Counted from the first letter of the stretch, positions 8,299 through 17,880 are shown. The stretch: DNA of 64,000 nucleotides from Rhodoferax sp. (GCF_030646845.1 NZ_JAUSLE010000010.1:1-64000); one strand, 5' to 3'. A program made the numbers and translations. Notes: generated by a model not told the origin, from the letters alone.

Positions 8299-10413
8299 TC
8301 AGGTTTTCTTCAAAGCCGCTGCGGCCCTCTTGCGTGGCGTGACCACCCGTTTGGCGGGCCCCACCTTCCTGGCTGGCCGCTCGCTCCTGGCGCGCGCCGC
8401 CAGTGCCAGTTCGCGCACCCGCTCGATGTCGGCATCGGAAAACACGCCGTTGACCCCGGAGATGGCCGCCAGCTTCATGCCATGCTTCAAGCCGAGGCGG
8501 TAGATTTCGCGCACCTTCTCCCATTCGATGGCGCGGCCCACGGTGTAGTTCTCGAACCGGCCTTCCAGCGCCAGCACGATGGTTTCGGCCAGACAGGCAT
8601 AGGCCACGTTTTTGGGCAGGCCGATGTTCTTCATCTCCACATCTCCGGGGAGCAGGATTTCGCCGGACTCGACCACCAGCACATCCGGGCGCTTGGCCAC
8701 CTCTTCGGGCGGCAGGTCCAGCGGGCGTGCCACATCGGTGATGACGCAGCCGGGCTTGACTTTCATGATGTCGAGCACCTTCTTGCCAGCGCCGGAGGTG
8801 GCGGTCACGATCATGTCCATGCCGGCGATGTCCTTGTCGGCCCGGGCCGCCAGGAACAAGCTGGCGTCTGGCGTCTCTTTCAGGATGGATTCCTTGAGCG
8901 AGAGCAATTTCGCGGTCTCGGGGGAGACAAGGTAAAGCTCCTCGGCGAAGGTAGCCAGCAGGCGGGCGCAGACGGAGCCGATGGCCCCCGTGGCGCCGAC
9001 CACCATGGCCTTGAATTGCACCTTCTCGCCTTTCTTCGGGGCGGACAGCAACCGCAGGCGCAGCAGGGCGTCATGCGCGGCCCACAGCGCGCCAGAGGCG
9101 CTGTAGCTGTTGCCGGTGGTGATGGGCAGGGGCGCGCGCTTGGCCACCGTCAGCCCCGCATCGCCCACCACTTTGGTGAAGGCGCCCAGGCCCATGATCT
9201 GTGCGCCCAGTCGCTTGGCCACGTCGGCCGCAGCCAGCAAACGGCGGTAGGTGAACTCGGGGCTATGGGCCATGATTTCTTTCGGTGTTCCCCCCACGGA
9301 GATCAACCACCCTTCGGCTTCCACGCCGGTGGGCGATTTGATGCCCGTCACCCTTGAGTAAACAAAGGGCGGGGCATAGGCCATCACCTTCTCGAGCGAG
9401 TTCATGAACAGCGGCGGCGAGACCTGCGACAGCAACTCGATGGGCTTGACGACCTTGAAATATTCCTGCGACAGGGGATGGATGACGAACGCAAAACGGT
9501 TGACGCGCCTGAATCCGTCAGGGTAAATAATGCGCGGCTCCACCTGCAAGTCGGTGATGATTTCCAGGTAATCGTCTTCCAGCAAGTCCTGCGGATCCTT
9601 GCCGGTGGCGGCGATGATCATGGCATCCAGGATATTGGGGCCCAGCACGTGGTTGAACATCGTCGGTGAACCGTCAATCACCATGTAGACGCCTTTGGCC
9701 TTGAACTGGGCCACCCGCTCCTCATTGACCGAGGACGTGATGATGGTCTTGCCGGCCAATTCTTCCGCGCTGAAATCGTCCAGTTCATGCACTGGCGCCA
9801 CAATCACGGTCGCCTTCTGCATCGCCTTGCGCAGCACGAAATGGGTCCACTCCTTCACCGGGGCGGATGACATCACAGCCGGGAGCACCCAGTCCGAAAC
9901 ATAGTGCGCGCCACCGGCATAGAGCTCCAGCGCGCTCAAGGAAGTCAACAGCTTGGGCACCCCGAGCTGCAGCAGAGGGTCGGCAAACTGCAGGTTCTGG
10001 CTGTACTCAGCCATGCACATGGCCAGCTTGTAATTGGTCAGGCCCGAGAAAAACAGGACTCTGGCGTTGTTGAAATAGTTGCCCAGCTTGATCTGCACGT
10101 GGCGCAGAGCCCACTCCTGCAGAATGTCATTGAGACGCCCACCCGTGGTCACCGGAATGCGTTTGACGACGCCCGTCATGCGGGCGCTGTCTTTTTCAAC
10201 GTAGCGACGGGAGCCCACGTTGTAGCTGTCTTTTGCCACCCCCAGCCCAATCACACTGGCCTGTTTTTCCCAGTGTTTCAACAGCTTCACGGCCCTGGTC
10301 GTGCTGCCGTCCGTGCCCAGACGCTGCACACTGATGCGCTGCCCCATGAACGGCGCCACAAACTCAAAATCCTGATCCCGCGCGCCCAGGCTGATACTGA
10401 CCACTTTTTTCAT
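8299..10413 (-). CDS. AAR-like fatty acyl (ACP/CoA) reductase with a 300-aa N-terminal extension
   Basis: A 704-aa cytoplasmic protein with two parts. Residues about 307-653 follow the plan of cyanobacterial long-chain acyl-ACP reductase, from memory of that family. The matching points are FAFVIHPLS at the start, GLGAFTKVVGDAG, the TTGNSYSA turn, a Rossmann motif VVGATGAIGS (471-480), an ACLAE motif with Cys607 at the position of the acyl-accepting cysteine, and ENYTVGR with a final HGMKLAAISG. Residues 1-300 are unlike anything I can name. The C-terminal 30 residues are rich in Lys/Arg. The enzyme would reduce acyl thioesters to fatty aldehydes with NAD(P)H. It diverges from an iron alcohol dehydrogenase, which could make the alcohol. 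Activity is inference; homology of the C-terminal half I consider strong. Confidence 0.7.
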   Translation of the reverse strand: MKKVVSISLGARDQDFEFVAPFMGQRISVQRLGTDGSTTRAVKLLKHWEKQASVIGLGVAKDSYNVGSRRYVEKDSARMTGVVKRIPVTTGGRLNDILQEWALRHVQIKLGNYFNNARVLFFSGLTNYKLAMCMAEYSQNLQFADPLLQLGVPKLLTSLSALELYAGGAHYVSDWVLPAVMSSAPVKEWTHFVLRKAMQKATVIVAPVHELDDFSAEELAGKTIITSSVNEERVAQFKAKGVYMVIDGSPTMFNHVLGPNILDAMIIAATGKDPQDLLEDDYLEIITDLQVEPRIIYPDGFRRVNRFAFVIHPLSQEYFKVVKPIELLSQVSPPLFMNSLEKVMAYAPPFVYSRVTGIKSPTGVEAEGWLISVGGTPKEIMAHSPEFTYRRLLAAADVAKRLGAQIMGLGAFTKVVGDAGLTVAKRAPLPITTGNSYSASGALWAAHDALLRLRLLSAPKKGEKVQFKAMVVGATGAIGSVCARLLATFAEELYLVSPETAKLLSLKESILKETPDASLFLAARADKDIAGMDMIVTATSGAGKKVLDIMKVKPGCVITDVARPLDLPPEEVAKRPDVLVVESGEILLPGDVEMKNIGLPKNVAYACLAETIVLALEGRFENYTVGRAIEWEKVREIYRLGLKHGMKLAAISGVNGVFSDADIERVRELALAARARSERPARKVGPAKRVVTPRKRAAAALKKT

Positions 10414-10559
10414 ACATTCACACCGTGGAACTGTGGCAACTTTGAGGCAAGACACCGCACGACAGATTGATCCCTGTCAACCCACAACGTTCTTTCCCGC
10501 CACCTAATCGGACTGCTTTCGCGGTCAAAATACCGGGGCAGACAAGCGCTACAAGGGGA

Positions 10560-11843
10560 ATGGTCTTGATACCGAATTTACTAAGTGATGTCGGGCGCTC
10601 GGTAGGGTTGTCGACGGTGATGCGCGTCGCCGGGCTCGTCACACGCCTGCTGCCGATTCCGCAACCCACCATGCTGGTGGGACCGGGCTCGAGCGCCCGG
10701 CTAGGGCACGCTGTTGCCGGCTTTGGCCATCAGAAAATCCTGATCGTCACAGACCGCGTCATTTCGGGACTCGGCCTGCTGGATGGCTTGACCCGGGCCC
10801 TGACGGAAGGCGGCACGGCCTTTTGTGTCTTTGACGAAATCACCCCGGATGCGCCGATCCCGCAGATCGAAAAAGGCATCGAGATCTTCAAGACCGAGGG
10901 TTGTGACGCCATCGTGGCTTTTGGCGGCGGCTCCGCCATGGATGCCGCCAAGGCCATTGGGCTCTCGGTGACCAACCACAAGCATCCGCGCCGCTTGGTC
11001 GGCTACTTCAGGGGATTTCACGCGCCGGTGCCCATTTACGCCGTACCGACCACCGCCGGCACCGGGTCCGAAGTGACCGTAGCCGCCGTGATCTCGGACC
11101 CCGAAAACAACAAGAAGCTGGTGATTGCCGACTCGCGCCTCGTACCGAAGATGGCAGCCCTGGACCCTGAGCTGATGACGGGTCTGCCGCCTGACATCAC
11201 GGCGGCTACCGGCATGGATGCGCTGACCCATGCGATTGAGGCGTTCATTGGCCACTGGTCGACCAGCTTCACCGATCGCATGGCGCTGGCGGCCGTGGGC
11301 ATGATTTATGACAACCTGCGAGTCGTCTACAAAAACGGAAAAGACCTCACGGCGCGCGAGAACATGGCGCTGGCGTCGAACTATGCCGGACTGGCCTTTA
11401 CCCGGGCCAACGTCGGCAATGTCCACGCGATCGCCCATCAGCTCGGTGGCAAATACCACACGCCGCATGGACTGGCCAATGCCATCATGCTGCCGCATGT
11501 TCTGAGGTTCTACGGCCCCTGCATTCATGACAAACTGGCCGTGCTGGCCGTGCGTGCCAAGGTCGGGGCAGCGGGGGAGCCTGTCGACGTTTTGGCCCAA
11601 AAATTCCTGGAGTCCATCGACGCGCTGAGCCGCGACCTCGGCATTCCGCGCCAGCTTGATGCGCTGCGCAAGGCGGATATCCCTGCCCTGGCCAAAGCGG
11701 CCTGTTGGGAAGCGGATACCAACTACCCGGTGCCGCGCTACATGTCGGTTGAAACATGTGAAGAGCTGATCCGTGCGGTACTGCCAAAGGCCGCTTCGCG
11801 CAAAAAATCAACTGGCCAAGCGAGCACACGCAACGCCGGATGA
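10560..11843 (+). CDS. iron-containing alcohol dehydrogenase
   Basis: A 427-aa group III (Fe-dependent) alcohol dehydrogenase. The nucleotide site is AFGGGSAMDAAKAIGL, followed by VPTTAGTGSEVTVAAVI, and the metal site residues lie in GMDALTHAIEA, NVHAIAHQLGG and TPHGLANAIMLP. An N-terminal segment of about 40 residues before PTMLVGPGS is longer than usual. The start is uncertain: ATG 10560 has AGGGGA almost touching it, TTG 10566 has better spacing, and ATG 10620 is also possible. It is divergent from the AAR-like reductase across 146 bp, which suggests a shared aldehyde/alcohol pathway, most simply reduction of fatty aldehyde to alcohol (inference). Confidence 0.87.
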   Translation: MVLIPNLLSDVGRSVGLSTVMRVAGLVTRLLPIPQPTMLVGPGSSARLGHAVAGFGHQKILIVTDRVISGLGLLDGLTRALTEGGTAFCVFDEITPDAPIPQIEKGIEIFKTEGCDAIVAFGGGSAMDAAKAIGLSVTNHKHPRRLVGYFRGFHAPVPIYAVPTTAGTGSEVTVAAVISDPENNKKLVIADSRLVPKMAALDPELMTGLPPDITAATGMDALTHAIEAFIGHWSTSFTDRMALAAVGMIYDNLRVVYKNGKDLTARENMALASNYAGLAFTRANVGNVHAIAHQLGGKYHTPHGLANAIMLPHVLRFYGPCIHDKLAVLAVRAKVGAAGEPVDVLAQKFLESIDALSRDLGIPRQLDALRKADIPALAKAACWEADTNYPVPRYMSVETCEELIRAVLPKAASRKKSTGQASTRNAG

Positions 11844-11907
11844 CCGGGTTCAGGTCCTTTTTTGGCCTGCCGCAGATGGCTTCATGGCTTGATGGTTACA
11901 TTTGGCT

Positions 11908-11951
11908 TCAGCCCCCGTTAAACTTGCCTATATAGCTATTGAATTTATAGC
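11908..11951 (+). repeat. 44-bp intergenic repeat, copy 1
   Basis: First of six copies of a 44-bp element that starts with (C)TAGCCC, has TGC near position 18-20 and ends with AGCTAT(N)nATAGC, which can form a small hairpin. This copy ends 12 bp before the diguanylate cyclase start and has the same orientation as that gene. Confidence 0.8.
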
Positions 11952-11963
11952 GGCAAAATACCC

Positions 11964-13529
11964 ATGACTCACAAAAAGCCTTTTGAAATAGCACGCGAAA
12001 CGCTCAAGCAGCTGACCGCCCGCAAAATGGCGCCAACGCCGGCCAATTACCAGGCAATCTACAGTGAAGTCGCGGGTGTGCCCGTTGACCCGCCTTTTCC
12101 GGCAGAGCGGCTGCGGGACATTGCGCAGGCCCTGCCCACCAAAACACCAGGCCAGCAGAGGCAGCGCGGTTTGCTCGATTCCGCCATCGGCCAGTTGAAC
12201 TGGGACGGCGTGAAGAATGCCCTGATGGCTTACGGTGGCTTCAGCCCCCCGCCAGAGGCGCCCGCCCTTCCCAGATTCGCGGCATCGGCCCCGGCGCCCC
12301 TGGAGGAAAGCCCGTCGCCGGCCGTCTCCGCGCCAGCGTTGACGGCGGATTTTTTCGAACAAATCGCACGGATGATTGAATTTGCATTGCCGGCGCTGGG
12401 CACGGACGACGCCCGCTTTACCGAGCAGACCGAGACCTTGCTCGCGGCCATGCGACAGCCCGGGGCCGACGTACTGGCAGTGAAGCTGATGCTGGGCAAC
12501 TTCAGTCACCGCTTGTCATTTGCCGCGGAGGATCAGGCGGAGATCAAGGGCACACTGCTCAAGCTGCTGCACCTGATCATCGAAAACATTGGCGAGCTGA
12601 GTCTGGATGATCGCTGGCTCCAGGGCCAGATAGAGGCGCTGCTGACGGCATCAACACCGCCGCTCACCTTGCGCCGGCTCGATGATGTGGAGCGCCGTCT
12701 GAAAGACGTCATCTTCAAGCAGACCGAGGCCAAGGGCCGCGCCCTGGAAGCGCAGGAAGATCTGCGCCAGATGCTGGCCACTTTCATTGAGCGGCTGTCG
12801 CAAATGACCGAGTCGACCAGCACGTACCACGGCCAGATGGAAGAGAACGCGCGCCTGATTGAGCAGGCCAGGACCATGGCGGACATTGCGCCCGTATTGA
12901 AAGACGTGGTGGGCGCGACCCGCACCATGGCACACGACAGCCTGACCGCCCGCGATGAACTGCGCGGCATGCGCGAAAAGGTGCAGACCACCGAAGCAGA
13001 ATTGGTCAAGCTGCATAGGGAGCTGGACCGCGTGAGCGCGCAGGCGCGTCACGATCCGCTCACGGGCGCACTGAACCGCAAAGGCCTGGACGAGGCGCTG
13101 CAACGTGAAGTGTCCAACGTGCGACGCAAGGACACGCCCCTGTGCATGGCCTTGCTGGACATTGACAACTTCAAGAAAATTAACGACAAATCGGGCCACG
13201 CCGCCGGGGACGCGGCGCTGACGCACCTGGCGACCGTGGCGCGTGAAGTCATGCGTCCGCAGGACACACTGGCGCGCTATGGTGGTGAAGAGTTTGTGAT
13301 TCTGCTGCCCGACACATCGCTGGAGAATGGCATTGAAGCCATGACGCGTTTGCAGCGCGAGCTGACCAAACGCTTCTTTCTGACGGGCACAGAAAAGATT
13401 TTGATAACCTTCAGTGCCGGGGTTGCACAACTGGCAGCCAACGAATCCGGACCGGACGCCATCCGCCGCGCCGACCAGGCCATGTATCTGGCCAAGCGCG
13501 CGGGCAAGAACCGCGTGCTGGGTGCTTGA
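11964..13529 (+). CDS. diguanylate cyclase (GGDEF domain)
   Basis: A 521-aa protein that should make cyclic di-GMP from GTP. The GGEEF signature is at residues 440-444, preceded by RPQD, an RxxD product-inhibition site with the normal five-residue spacing. DNFKKINDKSGHAAGD lies upstream as expected. The first 340 residues contain no known sensor that I recognise: a conserved-looking N-terminal segment (FEIARETLKQLTARKMAPTP), a Pro/Ala linker around 100-125 and a long helical, probably coiled-coil, region before the catalytic domain. There are no membrane helices, so it is cytoplasmic. Followed 16 bp later by nnrU on the same strand. Confidence 0.92.
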   Translation: MTHKKPFEIARETLKQLTARKMAPTPANYQAIYSEVAGVPVDPPFPAERLRDIAQALPTKTPGQQRQRGLLDSAIGQLNWDGVKNALMAYGGFSPPPEAPALPRFAASAPAPLEESPSPAVSAPALTADFFEQIARMIEFALPALGTDDARFTEQTETLLAAMRQPGADVLAVKLMLGNFSHRLSFAAEDQAEIKGTLLKLLHLIIENIGELSLDDRWLQGQIEALLTASTPPLTLRRLDDVERRLKDVIFKQTEAKGRALEAQEDLRQMLATFIERLSQMTESTSTYHGQMEENARLIEQARTMADIAPVLKDVVGATRTMAHDSLTARDELRGMREKVQTTEAELVKLHRELDRVSAQARHDPLTGALNRKGLDEALQREVSNVRRKDTPLCMALLDIDNFKKINDKSGHAAGDAALTHLATVAREVMRPQDTLARYGGEEFVILLPDTSLENGIEAMTRLQRELTKRFFLTGTEKILITFSAGVAQLAANESGPDAIRRADQAMYLAKRAGKNRVLGA

Positions 13530-13545
13530 TCACAAGAAAGCGCAT

Positions 13546-14124
13546 ATGACATTTCTGATTCTGGGTTTGATTGTTTTTCTGGGCGTGCATTCAGTGCGCA
13601 TCGTGGCCGACGACTGGCGCACCAAGACCCGGGCGCAGATAGGCGCACTGCCATGGAAAGGCCTTTATTCGGCGGCTTCCCTGGTTGGTTTGGGCCTGAT
13701 CGTGTGGGGCTTCAGTTTGGCGCGGCAGCAGCCGGTGCAGTTGTGGAGCCCGCCGGTGGCCATGCGTCACCTGGCCTCGCTCCTCACCCTGGTTTCCTTC
13801 GTGTTGCTGGCGGCGGCCTATGTGCCGGGCAACAGCATCAAGGCGCGGCTTCACCATCCCATGGTACTGGGCGTGAAAGTCTGGGCCCTGGCTCATCTGC
13901 TGGCCAACGGCAACATCGCACATATGGTGCTGTTCGGCTCGTTTCTGGTGTGGGCCATTTTCGACTTCAGGGCCGCGCGCCAGCGCGACCGAGTGGCCGG
14001 CACATCCTATCCTCGTGGCTCGGCCGGAGCCACGGCCATCGCGGTCGCGGTGGGGGTGGGTGCCTGGGTTGTTTTTGCGCTATTGCTGCACGGCCTGCTG
14101 ATGGGTGTGCGCCCGCTGGGCTGA
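13546..14124 (+). CDS. NnrU-family membrane protein
   Basis: A 192-aa inner-membrane protein with about five hydrophobic segments. The family signatures are FLGVHSVRIVADDWR at the start, GLIVWGFSLAR, and ARLHHPMVLGVKVWALAHLLANG in the middle. NnrU is linked to denitrification in some bacteria and is related to isoprenoid/carotenoid membrane enzymes, but no denitrification gene is present here. The track ORF begins inside the upstream cyclase gene; the ATG at 13546 is the true-looking start. It ends 21 bp before the Pat-like gene, probably one transcript. Confidence 0.85.
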   Translation: MTFLILGLIVFLGVHSVRIVADDWRTKTRAQIGALPWKGLYSAASLVGLGLIVWGFSLARQQPVQLWSPPVAMRHLASLLTLVSFVLLAAAYVPGNSIKARLHHPMVLGVKVWALAHLLANGNIAHMVLFGSFLVWAIFDFRAARQRDRVAGTSYPRGSAGATAIAVAVGVGAWVVFALLLHGLLMGVRPLG

Positions 14125-14145
14125 TGCCACGCGCCGGACCAATCC

Positions 14146-16818
14146 ATGAGTATCCGCAATCTCGACTCGCTGTTTGACCCGGAGTCCATCGCTGTTTTTG
14201 GTGCTTCGCTGCGTCCGGGCAGCGTCGGCGCCACCGTATGGCACAACCTGACCAGCGGCACCTACCAGGGGCGCCTGTTCGCCGTCAACCCGAAATACCG
14301 TGAACTCGCTGGCCATCCCGTGGTTGCCCATGCGGCTGATTTGCCAGCCGTTCCGGCGCTGGCCGTGATCTGCACGCCAGCGGCCACTGTGCCCGGCTTG
14401 ATCAAGGAATTGGCCAAGTTGGGAACGCGCGCCGCCGTCGTGCTGAGCGCCGGTATGACTGCCGCGCAGAAGCAGTCCATGCTGGACGCCGCGCGGCCGC
14501 ACCTGTTGCGCATCCTGGGGCCCAACTGCATCGGGCTGCTGGCGCCGCACAAGGGCCTGAATGCCAGTTTTTCCCACATTGATGCGCTGCCGGGCGAACT
14601 GGCCTTTGTCTCACAGTCCGGTGCCCTGGTGACCGCCATGCTGGACTGGGCACGCGGGCGCGGCATCGGGTTCTCACATTTCGTGTCCCTGGGTGAACAC
14701 GCGGACGTGGACTTTGGCGACATGCTGGATTACCTGGCCAGCGATCCGAAGACGCGCGCCATTCTGCTCTATGCCGAATCGATCGAATCACCCCGCAAAT
14801 TCATGTCCGCAGCACGCGCGGCGGCGCGCAACAAGCCCGTGATCGTGGTGAAAGCCGGCCGCTCGCCACAGGGGCAACTGGCGGCTGCGTCGCACACCGG
14901 GGCCCTGGCGGGCTCGGACATGGTGTTTGATGCCGCCATTGCCCGGGCCGGCATGCTGCGGGTCGACACCTTGCAGGAACTGTTCCTGGCCGCCGAGACC
15001 CTGTCGCGCTTTCGGACCAATGCCAGCGAGTCCATCATGATTCTGACCAACGGGGGCGGAGCCGGTGTCATGGCGGCCGACGCGGCCGCCGATGCCGGCG
15101 TCAAGCTGTCGGAGCTTGGTGACGCGACCCTGCAGCGGCTTGATGCGGTGCTGCCACCCAACTGGTCGCGCGCCAATCCCGTAGACATCATTGGTGACGC
15201 GCCGGTAGCGCGCTATGAGCAGGCGCTGAAAGTCCTCAATGAGGATTCCGCCACGGGCGCCATTCTGTTCATTCATGCGCCCACGGCTATTGTGCCCAGC
15301 GCCGACATCGCGCGGGCCCTGGTGCCGCTGGCACAGCATGACGCTCATGCACCTGCGCGCCTGATGAGTTGCTGGCTGGGTGACCGGGCGGTGGCCGAGG
15401 CACGCCAGCTATTTCAGGACGCCGGCATTGCCACCTTCGATACCCCTGAGCAGGCGGTGCGCGCCTTTTCCATGCTGGTCCGCTATCGGCGCAACCAGGC
15501 TGAACTGACCGAGGCACCTCCGGCCCTGCAGCCGGATTTACGCCCCGACACGGCGGCCATCAAGGCTCTGGTGCGAGAGGCGCTGGCCAGTGGTCGTGAA
15601 ATGCTGACGGAACCTGAAGCGAAGGCGGTGCTGGATGCCTGTCGCATTCCGGTGGTGGCCACGCAACGCGTGGCCGGCACGCCGGACGCGGCGGCCGAAG
15701 CCGCACTGGCCATGGGCTTTCCTGTGGTCCTGAAAATTCTGTCTGACGATATTTCGCATAAATCGGACGTCGGGGGTGTCGCCCTCAATTTGCAGGACGA
15801 GGGGGATGTGCGCGATGCGGCGCAGACCATGCTGGCGCGCGTGCTGCGTCAGCACCCCAAGGCGCGCATTCAGGGCTTCACGGTACAGGCCATGGTGCGA
15901 CGCCAGCATGCACAGGAGCTGATCGTGGGCAGCACGGTCGACAGCGTGTTTGGACCGGTCATTTTGTTCGGGCAAGGCGGCACCGCGGTGGAGGTCATGG
16001 CGGACCGGGCGGTGGCCTTGCCGCCCCTGAACGTGCCGCTGGCCAAGGCACTGGTGTCGCGCACCCGGGTGGCGCGGTTATTGGCCGGGTGGCGCGACAC
16101 CCCTGCGGTGGACGAGGCGGCGGTGCACGGGGTGCTGGTGGCGGTGTCGCAGTTGCTGGCCGAGATCCCCGAGATCGCCGAGCTCGATATCAATCCCCTG
16201 ATCGTGAACTTCGAAGGTGCCATCGCCCTCGACGCCCGCATTCGACTGAGCGCGGCGGGTCCGGCCGGGGCAGCCCATTTCGCCATCCGGCCCTATCCGG
16301 CGCATCTGGAGGAAACCGTGCAGTGGCGGGGCCGGGACTTGTGTCTGCGGCCGATTCGACCGGAGGACGAGGCCCTGCACATGGCGTTCCTGCAGGATCT
16401 GGACCCGGAGGACGTGCGCATGCGGGTGTTCTACAGCAAGCGCACCATGGAGCGTAGCGAGCTGGCACGGCTGGTGCAGATTGACTACGCGCGCGAGATG
16501 GCTTTTGTGGCCATGGGCACCGGGCCGGATGGCCAGCCACAGACCCTGGGCGTGGCACGCGCCATGACCGACCCCGACAACTTTGCGGCAGAGTTTGGCG
16601 TGATCGTGCGCTCTGAACTCAAGGGCAGCGGCCTGGGGCATTTGTTGATGCAGAAGCTGATCGCCTATCTGCGCAGTCAGGGGACGCAGCGGCTGGTGGC
16701 CACCGTGCTGGACTACAACGATCGCATGCTCAGACTGGCCAGGGAACTGGGCTTCGAGGAAGACCCGGGCAACGAAGATGGCGAGGGCACCAAAGGAATC
16801 TTCCTGTCGCTCACTTGA
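14146..16818 (+). CDS. acyl-CoA synthetase (ADP-forming type)/GNAT fusion, Pat-like protein acetyltransferase
   Basis: An 890-aa multidomain protein. Order: CoA-binding domain (about 1-135, with DPESIAVFGASLRPGS), succinyl-CoA-ligase-like domains (about 150-470), an ATP-grasp domain (about 490-700, with GFPVVLKILSDDISHKSDVGGV and ELDINPLIV) and a C-terminal GNAT acetyltransferase (about 725-890, with VIVRSELKGSGLGHLLMQKL). This is the architecture of Pat/YfiQ, which acetylates lysines of metabolic enzymes such as acetyl-CoA synthetase. His250 in ASHTGALAGSD sits where the phosphorylated His of active ADP-forming synthetases would be, so ligase activity is not excluded. Its 3' end overlaps the convergent DUF2788 gene by 8 bp. 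Confidence 0.9.
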   Translation: MSIRNLDSLFDPESIAVFGASLRPGSVGATVWHNLTSGTYQGRLFAVNPKYRELAGHPVVAHAADLPAVPALAVICTPAATVPGLIKELAKLGTRAAVVLSAGMTAAQKQSMLDAARPHLLRILGPNCIGLLAPHKGLNASFSHIDALPGELAFVSQSGALVTAMLDWARGRGIGFSHFVSLGEHADVDFGDMLDYLASDPKTRAILLYAESIESPRKFMSAARAAARNKPVIVVKAGRSPQGQLAAASHTGALAGSDMVFDAAIARAGMLRVDTLQELFLAAETLSRFRTNASESIMILTNGGGAGVMAADAAADAGVKLSELGDATLQRLDAVLPPNWSRANPVDIIGDAPVARYEQALKVLNEDSATGAILFIHAPTAIVPSADIARALVPLAQHDAHAPARLMSCWLGDRAVAEARQLFQDAGIATFDTPEQAVRAFSMLVRYRRNQAELTEAPPALQPDLRPDTAAIKALVREALASGREMLTEPEAKAVLDACRIPVVATQRVAGTPDAAAEAALAMGFPVVLKILSDDISHKSDVGGVALNLQDEGDVRDAAQTMLARVLRQHPKARIQGFTVQAMVRRQHAQELIVGSTVDSVFGPVILFGQGGTAVEVMADRAVALPPLNVPLAKALVSRTRVARLLAGWRDTPAVDEAAVHGVLVAVSQLLAEIPEIAELDINPLIVNFEGAIALDARIRLSAAGPAGAAHFAIRPYPAHLEETVQWRGRDLCLRPIRPEDEALHMAFLQDLDPEDVRMRVFYSKRTMERSELARLVQIDYAREMAFVAMGTGPDGQPQTLGVARAMTDPDNFAAEFGVIVRSELKGSGLGHLLMQKLIAYLRSQGTQRLVATVLDYNDRMLRLARELGFEEDPGNEDGEGTKGIFLSLT

Positions 16819-17023
16819 TGTTCATGGTCCATTGAATCAGGTACTTCGCCACGAAGCCGACCATGCCGAAGGCCAGGCCCAGGAAGATGATGAATGTGCC
16901 AAATCTTCCGGCTTTGGACTCCCAGGCCAGATGGCCAATGATGAACAGCATGTAGAGCATGAAGCCGCCCACGCCGAAGGTCAGACCGAAGGCGGCAATC
17001 TGCTCTTCCGAATAACCGAACAT
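16811..17023 (-). CDS. DUF2788 small membrane protein
   Basis: A 70-aa inner-membrane protein with two hydrophobic helices (FGVGGFMLYMLFIIGHLAW and TFIIFLGLAFGMVGFVAKYL) joined by a short charged ESKAGRFG loop. This matches the DUF2788 family common in beta- and gammaproteobacteria. Its ATG overlaps the stop of the upstream DUF2189 gene (ATGA), so the two are probably translationally coupled. Function unknown. Confidence 0.85.
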   Translation of the reverse strand: MFGYSEEQIAAFGLTFGVGGFMLYMLFIIGHLAWESKAGRFGTFIIFLGLAFGMVGFVAKYLIQWTMNIK

Positions 17024-17880
17024 CAGCGGGCATCCTTTGCCAGTGCGTCCCGTTCCGGCAGGGCCGAGACATCCACCAGATCGCGATAGGCATGCCAGCT
17101 GGCATGGCCCAGCATCGGCATCACGGCAATCAGCCCGAGCAGGGCCGAGCCCAGCCCCAGCAGGGTAAAGCCCATGATGAGGGCCGCCCAGAAGGCCATC
17201 GGCATGGGGTTGGCCAGCACGGCACGCCAGCTGGTGAGAACCGCCTGCATCAACGTAACCCGGCGGTCCAGCAGCAAAGGCATGGCAACGGCCGTCGACG
17301 CAAAAATGGGCGCTGCCAGCACACCGCCCAGGGCCAGCCAGAGCTCAAACAGGAAGCCGTCTCTGGCCAGCACCACGTGCTGGATGAAGGCAAGCGGGGT
17401 GGTGATGGGCACGGGCGCCAGCAGGGTGATGAGAGCCGCCGAGGTGAGCACCCAACCCGTACCCGCCAGGGCCAGCAGGGCGCCGAACTGCACCAGGCAC
17501 CAGTAATCATTGCCCCACTTGTTGATGTGGTTGTTTTGCCAGTTCAGCCAGGTTTTCAGCACCACACCGATATCTGCTTTTTCACCGCGTTCCAGTGCGC
17601 GGCTCAAGGCGTACAGGCTGGTGGCCAGCGCCGGCGCCACCACGAGGAAGCCGGACAGCGCCCCGGCCAACAGCCAGAAGCGGTCGTGCGCGACGGCCAG
17701 AATGACAGCGCCCACCAGGGCCAGCACCAGGCCGTGGGCAAAACTGATCCAGCCGCACCGGGCCATGTCACGCCACGCCAGAATCACCCAGTGCATGGGC
17801 TGCGTCAACGCAATGGTGCGCACGCCAGGCGTGGCGCGAGAGGGGGACGTGGCCGGAAGTGGGGGCGATGGTGTGTGCAT
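17023..17880 (-). CDS. DUF2189-family membrane protein
   Basis: A 285-aa integral membrane protein with six or so hydrophobic segments. WRDMARCGWISFAHGLVLAL near residue 40 and the LLLDRRVTLMQAVLTSWRAV region are typical of DUF2189. The track ORF extends upstream through a non-conserved Cys-rich segment; the ATG at 17880 (MHTPSPPLPATSP) is more likely. It is first of a two-gene operon with the DUF2788 gene. Role unknown; members are sometimes found near respiratory genes, but there is no such context here. Confidence 0.8.
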   Translation of the reverse strand: MHTPSPPLPATSPSRATPGVRTIALTQPMHWVILAWRDMARCGWISFAHGLVLALVGAVILAVAHDRFWLLAGALSGFLVVAPALATSLYALSRALERGEKADIGVVLKTWLNWQNNHINKWGNDYWCLVQFGALLALAGTGWVLTSAALITLLAPVPITTPLAFIQHVVLARDGFLFELWLALGGVLAAPIFASTAVAMPLLLDRRVTLMQAVLTSWRAVLANPMPMAFWAALIMGFTLLGLGSALLGLIAVMPMLGHASWHAYRDLVDVSALPERDALAKDAR

